Assembly (NCBI GenBank): GCA_033032865.1
Contig: JAWHQI010000068.1
Location: forward strand, 6,572,001-6,636,000
Source of the DNA: Dactylorhiza incarnata
Lineage: Eukaryota > Streptophyta > Magnoliopsida > Asparagales > Orchidaceae
Reading direction: 5' to 3'
DNA length: 64,000 nt
The stretch's first letter is position 1. Each line of letters starts with the position of its first letter. The position numbers and the translations under genes are program-made. Positions 57,166-64,000 of this stretch are shown here, one piece after another. The notes beneath the pieces were generated by a model. The model was not told the DNA's origin. It saw only the letters and a program-made list of their open reading frames with translations, and ran no database searches.

Positions 57166-60100
57166 GTTTTCCATTCTTCTTATTACAGCCAATTCATTTA
57201 TATATAAAAAATATTCCATTTCTATTTTTTGTGTACCTGAGATTTTATTACAAATAATAATCTTAAAAACACATATATATTTAATATTTCGTAACAAGAT
57301 CAACATGTATTTATTCACCAAAAAGTATTACATAGAGTACAAGTTATTATCATCTCTTCTAGAATAATATAATATTACATTACAAGATCAACATGTTTCT
57401 AATAAATCTTCCGTCATTTTTCGAAAAATGAATCATCCATCACTTTCTGACTAATGAATCTTTCGTCACTTGTCGGTCAATGCTCGAGCACCCTACAAAT
57501 AAAAGAGAGCAATTAAGATCACCCTACAAATAAATGAGAGCAGAAACATCCATACAAACTCACATCCGTAGTCTAATATTGCAGTACAATAGTCTTGTTA
57601 GTCCTGAAGCGAGTTTTTGAGGTAAAACCGTGAAACAACTAACCATAGTCAATTATAATTTAATGTTCCACCTTTCTTTTAGTGAGAATAAACTTTTATT
57701 GCAACAAAAAATCAGATCAGGAATGTTAATTTATCACTTCAAATAAACTTGCTACATCTTATGCATTCGTGTGAATATTTTTCTTGAAAACTCTCTTTCA
57801 TTCCAAGCACAAAAAAAACTTTTCAAAAGTCACGGGAAGAGTGAACTATGAGATATATCTATGACTGGGTTTGTTTAAGAATTATAAACATTCTTCAAAT
57901 TTAACGGCATATATATTTTAAATTAAATGAGAAAATTATGCTGAAATTTCCAAATCAAGGAAGCAGATCAAGCCATGGGAAATTATATTGCAACCCAAAA
58001 TTAAGCAGCACTTAAGAAGATAGTAGAATAGCATTTTAATCATTTAAGCAGATGCATCAATAATAAATAGAAAGCCAAAATCCAAGCAACCTAAAAAAAC
58101 ACCTTCTTGTTCAATGGTTTTAGAATTTTAATAATGCAAGCATACATTTAATAATTTCCTACAGCTATATATTTATACTACATGCTAAAACTATCACTAA
58201 ACTTGAATCAAACAGAAACCATAAGAGAAACCCTTCTTTAGAGAACTGCACATGAAAAAAGTTCCATGCTTTTTATATGCTATTGTTTTCATTATCAAAA
58301 CCAGTCAATTACTGTTATAGAACAACGCGACAGTTTTGTTGTAGGACCTGTTGATTAACTACTTCTAAAATTTAGCCAACCGGCCTCATCTACATCAATA
58401 TATATCAAATTTTTCATTAGCCGGCTTTTATTGATGCAAATACCCAAAAAATGAGCATACCTTTATTATGACCAAAGGGTCGCAAAAGATGATGAGTGCA
58501 AACGCAGCTGCTGCCAATACAATACATAGGAAATCCACCTTCAACCACCATAGCCATGATAGAGCTCTCAAAAAGAAGTCCTACAGAGCAATAATAAATT
58601 ATTACAACCTATAATATGGAAAGTATTTGAAGCTTAATGATTAAAAGCCTTTGATATTAACTCGATTACTTGACATATCCTTTCAGGATACCTGATGATC
58701 ATCACCAATGTATTATAAAGTTTTTTTAAAAATCAAATAGACATACAGAAATCTAAGTCGATGAGTCACTGAAAATAGATTGAGAAGAGAACACATTGTG
58801 TATAAACATCTTACCAATGAAAAGTTCTTTTTGTGCATTCAAGTTAGACCATTGGCCTGCCTGATGCCACCAAGCATGTAGCTTCTCTATCAGTAGTTTT
58901 ATAACTAGCATTCAACGGAATATTGCCTGTCCAAGAAGAGACCAATATATGTGCCAGCAACATGAACAATTGAATAAAAAATAGTTCATAATGTTAAATA
59001 AAATAAGGCAAAAAATGCATGGTGCAACCAACTTCACCAAAAGCTACAAAAATTATGTAACATGGACATAGGCCTGCAAAGAGTCTGAGGGTCCTTGATC
59101 CCTCTATTTGGAGGAATTTAGTATTGAAAGTTGTAAATAACTATTCAATATTGAACACCCCTGCCCCCCAAAAATCATCCATTCTTTGGGTTATAGTCAA
59201 TATTGACTTTTGCATGAACTATTTTGCATGACAAATAGTGCTGCATTAACAGTGCTGCATTATTTTCAAAAAAGCATGATGATGAACTTTTCTTACTTTC
59301 TAGAAATTATATTAATTACTGTAGTTTCTCTTTTTTTCATTGAGGAGCCAGATCCCTCTATTCATTGAAATAAAACTACAATTATTAGTGAGAGGTAATA
59401 AATACAAATTGAGAGCTGCTGTTTATATTTCATCAAGTAAAGAACTACATAATTAAGACCCACCAATGAGTGAGGGCCATGATTAATAAATAGAATATAC
59501 AAGAATTTCCTTAAGGCTATCATATTCCCTTAAAATGATTTTAATAACTGCTTGAAGGTGTTGGATACATTAATCATGATTTCTATGCAAAAGGAGTTGG
59601 ATACACAGCTAGCTAGCATCCCCTTTGACAAGAAAATGGTTATGAGCGACGCTAGGAAAAGAAAACTAGTTTTGAACATAAAAGAGGATGAAGTTCGTTA
59701 GGTGAGGTCGGGCGTTCATGAAGAACGATAATTCATACCCACCGCATTCACAGCCGCAGTCACCGTACCAAACATAGGCTCAGTTTTGCAAGGTTTTCTA
59801 TGCAAAAGGAGTTGGAGACACAGCTAGGTAGCATGATAGCATCCCCTTTGACCACCATATGATGCGCACATCCATTATCAACAAAGCGGACAGATCTGCA
59901 TTCCCATTCAAGTGACAATATCAAAGCCCCACAGTATATAATTGCATTTCTATATGTTGGCGCAAATGATCCATATGTCCAAATCCTAGAATGACTTGAT
60001 CGCACAAATGAAACTTGTAATCAAAGCCCCACAGTAATTTTTCTTCTTGGCTCTTACAACTAAAACTATAAATTTTCATGATAAAGTATATGTCAAATAC

Positions 60101-60480
60101 AAAAAATTGAATACAAAAAATGACAATCAGACATCATCAACCATAACAAACACCGTCTTCAAATTAGATTCAGGTTAAATTGTAAGAACTAACCTGCATA
60201 ATTTCCTGGCTAGTTCCAATGGCCAGATGTGTTTTTTGTTGTGCTCATCCTTCAAAACAAGCACCATCCTTAACCCCAAAATCATAGAGTTTTGTCACCT
60301 ATCAAGGCTATCACTAACCAGCATAACTCAAGAATTTACAAACACATGAATCAAATCGTGTTGTTAGTATGAAAAAACTAAACAAATAAAAAAGAAAAGA
60401 GACAAAGATCCAACCTTGTTGCTGCAAGCATTTAAAAGATAAAAATACATCTTGGAAGGCAGGCGCGTCTAGTACCTAAA
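57166..60480. other. AT-rich noncoding DNA
   Basis: About 3.3 kb with no supported gene. An 81-codon frame (59760-60005, minus) has a VDNGCAHHM stretch faintly like a copia protease, too weak to call. A direct repeat of about 50 bp occurs at 59581-59630 and 59796-59851, and AATCAAAGCCCCACAGTA-like copies lie near 59922 and 60018. Confidence 0.5.
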
Positions 60481-60534
60481 CCCCCAATTACACCAAATAA
60501 TCTCGTTAGAATGTAAAACAAAGTTGGTCTTTCG

Positions 60535-60790
60535 CGGCATTTTTAAGAGCTTACCGTGACGCTTTTCAAACATCGATGTTGTTTTCGCGACGTTTTCATA
60601 AACGTCGCAAAAGCGTCGCGGTACCGATCGTCGCGGAAGCTTTCTGCGACGTTTTATTAAAAACGTCACCAAAACTCCGCATGATTTGGCGGCGCTTATT
60701 TGCGAAAAGTCGCCGCTTATTTGCAACGTTTGGGTGGTAAATAAAGTCACAGCTTTGGCGACGTTTGTATTAAAAAAACGTCGCCAAAGA
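60535..60790. repeat. GCGACGTT...AACGTCGC dyad cluster
   Basis: Dyads at 60587-60608 (8-6-8), about 60645-60669 and about 60757-60785, with further half-sites. They resemble the subterminal repeats of plant CACTA elements, but no CACTA terminus with TAGTG was found at either side. Confidence 0.55.
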
Positions 60791-60860
60791 TATTGCATTT
60801 AAAAAAAATAATTTTTTATAGTTTTTGTTATAGGCTTATATTTTTTGCTTAGACAAGTCT

Positions 60861-62917
60861 CACTACAAAAAAAAACTAAACAAGAGTAAATATGCACAAG
60901 AACATGATTTCATCTTGTAAGAATCAAGAAAGTTAGAAAGAAATCTCAAGTAACTAGCTTGCTAATATCATTGATGTCTTCAAGAGTAAATATGCATAAA
61001 GAATAAAAAATAATCGTTCCTAAGAGTAACCAAAACTTCTACAATAAGAAAATTAGAACTTCCTTTCAATTTCTCGAATCTAAAGAAACTTATTATTCTC
61101 CACAATAAGAAAATTAGAACTTCTACGTTTGTATATGCCCCATCCTCATCTAGTAGCACAACACAAAATTCTACACAACATTATAATTCTCCACATATAA
61201 ACCTATAACACCAACACAAAATTATGAACAGAAATTTGGTATACCAACCAAAATCATTCAAACTGGTAAATCAATGGATTCTCATATCAATGAAGAGAAT
61301 GGATCAAAAAAATTACCTATTAGGAAGAAGGAATATCTCTTGATCCAACAAGTTCAAACCTTACCACAGCTACAAGGAGCAAACAATAAGGTAGATGATC
61401 TAAAATAAAACCAACAAACATTTAAATATATCTAAAAATGGCGGAAGAATGCATACAATAAGGTAGCCTGTGCAGAAAATACAAAGCTATGAATTCATGT
61501 GAGGTCACAAACTATGAATCCATGCCTAATTCACTACTAATTCACTATGAATACAGAACTATGATTAAATTGGACTGAAATGAAAAAAGAGGGTTAAAAA
61601 AATCAGCAAAAAGCTTTCAGAATATTGCAGTAGTAAAACCTGGTACATTTCTTTCAATTTTTATGATATAATGTTGAATCCTGCCATGAATTCATCCAAC
61701 ATGTGAAACAAAACTAACAACATGGTAGATATACAACCCACACATGGAAGCTCTTTTAGAGCTTGTGACATACTAAATTTCTACAAACCTTCGCTTCCTA
61801 AAACCACACATGGAAGCTCTTTTGGAGCACGTTAAGAAACATATTACATATCCATTGTATTCTTAGATCTGACTCTTCCTTCGAGTTTGAGTCCTTTGCC
61901 ATAACATATGCAGCCATGAAAAAGAAATATAGGGACCTATTACAAAAATCTGGAACCTAAAAGAACCTAACAATATTAAATCTAACACTTTAGACCTAAT
62001 ATCCCAACAACACATGCTCATCTATGAATGACCCAAAAAGATGGTAGATCATACCTCATAGAGGGATGAGTAGAGAAAGGATCTGAAATTCAAATAGCAG
62101 AAATAATCCTAAATGCAAGTGGGGATGAGGTTGAAGTGATTACCAATTTTTTTAAATGAACCATGTGTCGGCGGCGGGATGCATCGGCCGTAGGCGATGG
62201 TGTGCAGAAATAGGGGCGGACTTTGATTGCAGGAGGAGGTGTCGGGCTCCGAACGGAGGGAAGCGCCGGTTCCAGGCTGAAGTTACAAGTCTCGCTGGAG
62301 AGAAGATTTGTAGGAGAAGCACCTAAGAAATACATCGAATCAAAAGCCCGGGGAGAAGGAGGTGCAACCGGAGGGAAGAAGCCACCGACTGCAGTAAAGA
62401 CGAAGCTAGGGAGGATCCGAAGGAGGATCAGTGTTTGCGGAAGCCATTGGAGAAGGAGTGGCAGTCGCAGGAAACGAAGCCGTCGAATGCAGTAGTTGAA
62501 AGGGGAAACCATCTGCATAGTTGGACGATGACCTAAGGGGAGCCGGTCGATTGTCGTGAGAGGGAAGAGGGTTAGGAGGAGTGAAAGCCTAAACCTTTGT
62601 TTAATAATGTCAGCGGCAAAATTTCATTTTACCGCTCAAATTTTTTGGTTGGAGCCAAAAGTTAAATAAATCTATATATTTTTAATTAGCAATAAATTTT
62701 GAAATAAATTAATTGTTGTTAATCATAATCAAATTTTTAGCAACAAATTTTTTTCCTTCCATTTTTGAAAGAAAATTTTAGCAACAAAATTTTTTCTTTC
62801 TATTTTTGCAACAAATATTTTGTTTCGAATTTTGTTGGAGAATTTATTTTTAATATTCATTGTTGAATTTATTTTACTTTCTAAATTTTCTTGATAATAG
62901 ATGTTTTTCTTGTAGTG
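60861..62917 (+). mobile_element. Possible non-autonomous CACTA element
   Basis: Starts CACTACAAAAAAAA and ends TTTTTCTTGTAGTG, inverted as CACTA termini require, with GCAACAAA repeats before the right end (62730-62830). The expected 3-bp duplication is not present (TCT against CCC) and no transposase is encoded, so the pairing of these ends is tentative. Confidence 0.35.
62155..62580. other. GC-rich island in AT-rich DNA
   Basis: About 425 bp of markedly higher GC content with open frames on both strands (62090-62518 minus, 62223-62495 plus). Neither frame has a recognisable domain. It could be a captured exon or the 5' end of a decayed gene. Confidence 0.4.
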
Positions 62918-63022
62918 CCCGCCAACTGATTGATGTCGCCCGCAGAATAATAACGTCTGCTGATTGATTGGTGTCACTCGCCAAATAATGCTCCCTGCCA
63001 AATGCTGCCGCCCACCGAACAT

Positions 63023-63639
63023 TGTGTGTGTGTGTGTCTGTGTCTATGTCAGTTTATGTCTGTGTGTATGTGTCTATGTCTATGTGTTTGTGTCTATCTG
63101 TGTCTGTGTCTGTGTGTGTGTTTCTATGTTTGTGTGTCTATGTGTGTATGTGACTATGTATGTCTGTGTCTTTGTGTTTTGTGTGTGTGTGATTATTTGT
63201 GTGTGTGTGATTGTTTCTCTCTCTCTCTCTCCGCATGTGTGTCTATGTCAATTTGTGTCTGTGTCTGTGTGTATGTGTCTGTGTTTGCGTGTCTGTGTCT
63301 GTGTGTCTGTGTGTCTGTGTCTGTGTGTCTATGTGTTTGTCTGTGTCTGTATGTGTGTCTATGTGTGTTTATGCATGTGTGTGTCTATGTATGCCTATAT
63401 TTGTGTGTGTTTGTTGTTATGTGTGTGTGTATGTGTGTGTATGTATGTCTATATGTGTCTGTGTGTGTTTATGTCTGTGTTTGTGTTTGTGTGTGTTTGT
63501 GACTGTGTGTGTATGTGACTGTGTGTGTCTGTGTCGGTTTATGTATGTGTCTAAGTTTGTGTTTGTGTCTGTGTGTCTATGTCTGTGTTTGCATGTATGT
63601 GTCTGTCCGTGTCTGTATCTGTGTCTGTGTGTTTGTGTC

Positions 63640-63683
<44 letters not shown>

Positions 63684-63742
63684 TGTCTGTGTGTGCTTGT
63701 GTGTCTGTGTGTCTATGCCCGTGTTGTGTCTGTGCCTGTGTG

Positions 63743-63792
<50 letters not shown>

Positions 63793-63985
63793 CGTGGTTA
63801 TGTGTGTGTGTGTTCGTGGTTGTGTGTGTGTGTGTGTGTGTGGCTATGTGTGTGCGTGTGTGTGTGTGTGTGTTTGTGTCTGTATGTGTCTGTGTTTGTG
63901 TCTGTCTTTTTGTTTGTGTATGTGCCAATTTATGTCTGTGTCTGTCTGTATTTATGTGTCTGTGTGTTTATGTTTGTGCATGTGT
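63023..63985. repeat. GT-rich minisatellite (TGTGTC/TATGTG type)
   Basis: Nearly 1 kb of degenerate TGTGTC, TGTGTG and TATGTG units, including pure GT runs near 63640-63680 and 63749-63790. Long open frames rich in Cys and Val on this strand arise from the repeat and are not genes. Confidence 0.95.
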
Positions 63986-64000
63986 GTTAATGACTAGATC

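Noticed and set aside
59760..60005. Copia protease relic suggested by VDNGCAHHM
   Set aside because: Only a short, partial match. No gag or integrase remains nearby, and the frame is easily open by chance.
62090..62518. 142-codon minus-strand host protein
   Set aside because: No recognisable domain. The opposite strand is equally open, and splice or start context is not convincing.
56748..62917. One large CACTA transposon from CACTACAAC (56748) to TTGTAGTG (62917)
   Set aside because: The subterminal repeats at the two ends differ, there is no 3-bp duplication (CAA against CCC), and the left end overlaps the O LTR terminus.
63002..63997. Long Cys/Val-rich open frames on the plus strand
   Set aside because: They are translations of the GT-rich minisatellite. 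Several frames are open at once and the composition is purely repeat-driven.

Overview
This window is plant DNA, almost certainly from a flowering plant and probably a eudicot. It consists of LTR retrotransposons nested inside one another: Ty1/copia elements primed by initiator tRNA-Met, a Tat-lineage Ty3/gypsy element with a second RNase H, a chromodomain-type gypsy element, and a gag-less gypsy element with a tRNA-Asp-like primer site. CACTA-like and tandem-repeat DNA follows to the right. I see no convincing host gene, no rRNA or tRNA gene, and nothing bacterial.

The nesting is recoverable from target site duplications (TSDs). (1) Outermost is copia element O on the minus strand, with its 5' LTR at 55760-56749. 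Its gag is split into 55554-55670 and 1-383 and runs off the left edge. (2) A Tat-type element (384-55553, minus strand, 837-bp LTRs, TSD AACTA) sits inside the O gag. (3) Three elements sit inside Tat. Element A (2629-16500) is a tandem LTR-body-LTR-body-LTR structure inside an intron of the first Tat antisense gene. Copia D (18217-23080, TSD GTGCC) is in the second antisense gene. Copia B (31119-54095, TSD GGCCC) is in the Tat gag. (4) Two elements sit inside B: gypsy-like element C (34006-40575, TSD ATACA) in gag, and chromovirus E (about 42709-48990, minus) in the reverse transcriptase region, where B sequence is also deleted. To the right of O (56750-64000) lie AT-rich DNA, two arrays of short dyad repeats of the CACTA-transposon kind, a possible CACTA element and about 1 kb of GT-rich minisatellite.

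The Tat element carries gag-pol on the minus strand and two spliced genes on the opposite strand between pol and its 3' LTR. Copia B also carries an antisense gene between RNase H and its 3' LTR. Element A carries a spliced second gene, in sense, in the equivalent place. Almost every reading frame carries nonsense codons or frameshifts, and several are TGA codons where CGA is expected, the mark of methyl-CpG decay.

The most unusual signal is a set of family-specific, CpG-rich dyad motifs repeated upstream of the TATA box in most of the LTRs: GCGTCGA-N7-TCGACGC in A, CGGATATCCG in B, GCGCACGACC-N3-GGTCGTGCGC in C, and GCGGTCT/AGACCGC in Tat, D and O. In A and B the same motifs recur inside the element, beside or within the accessory genes. 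In A seven dyads lie at an exact 33-bp pitch inside gag. This pattern is the best candidate for an undescribed system, possibly self-recognition, anti-silencing or enhancer arrays.
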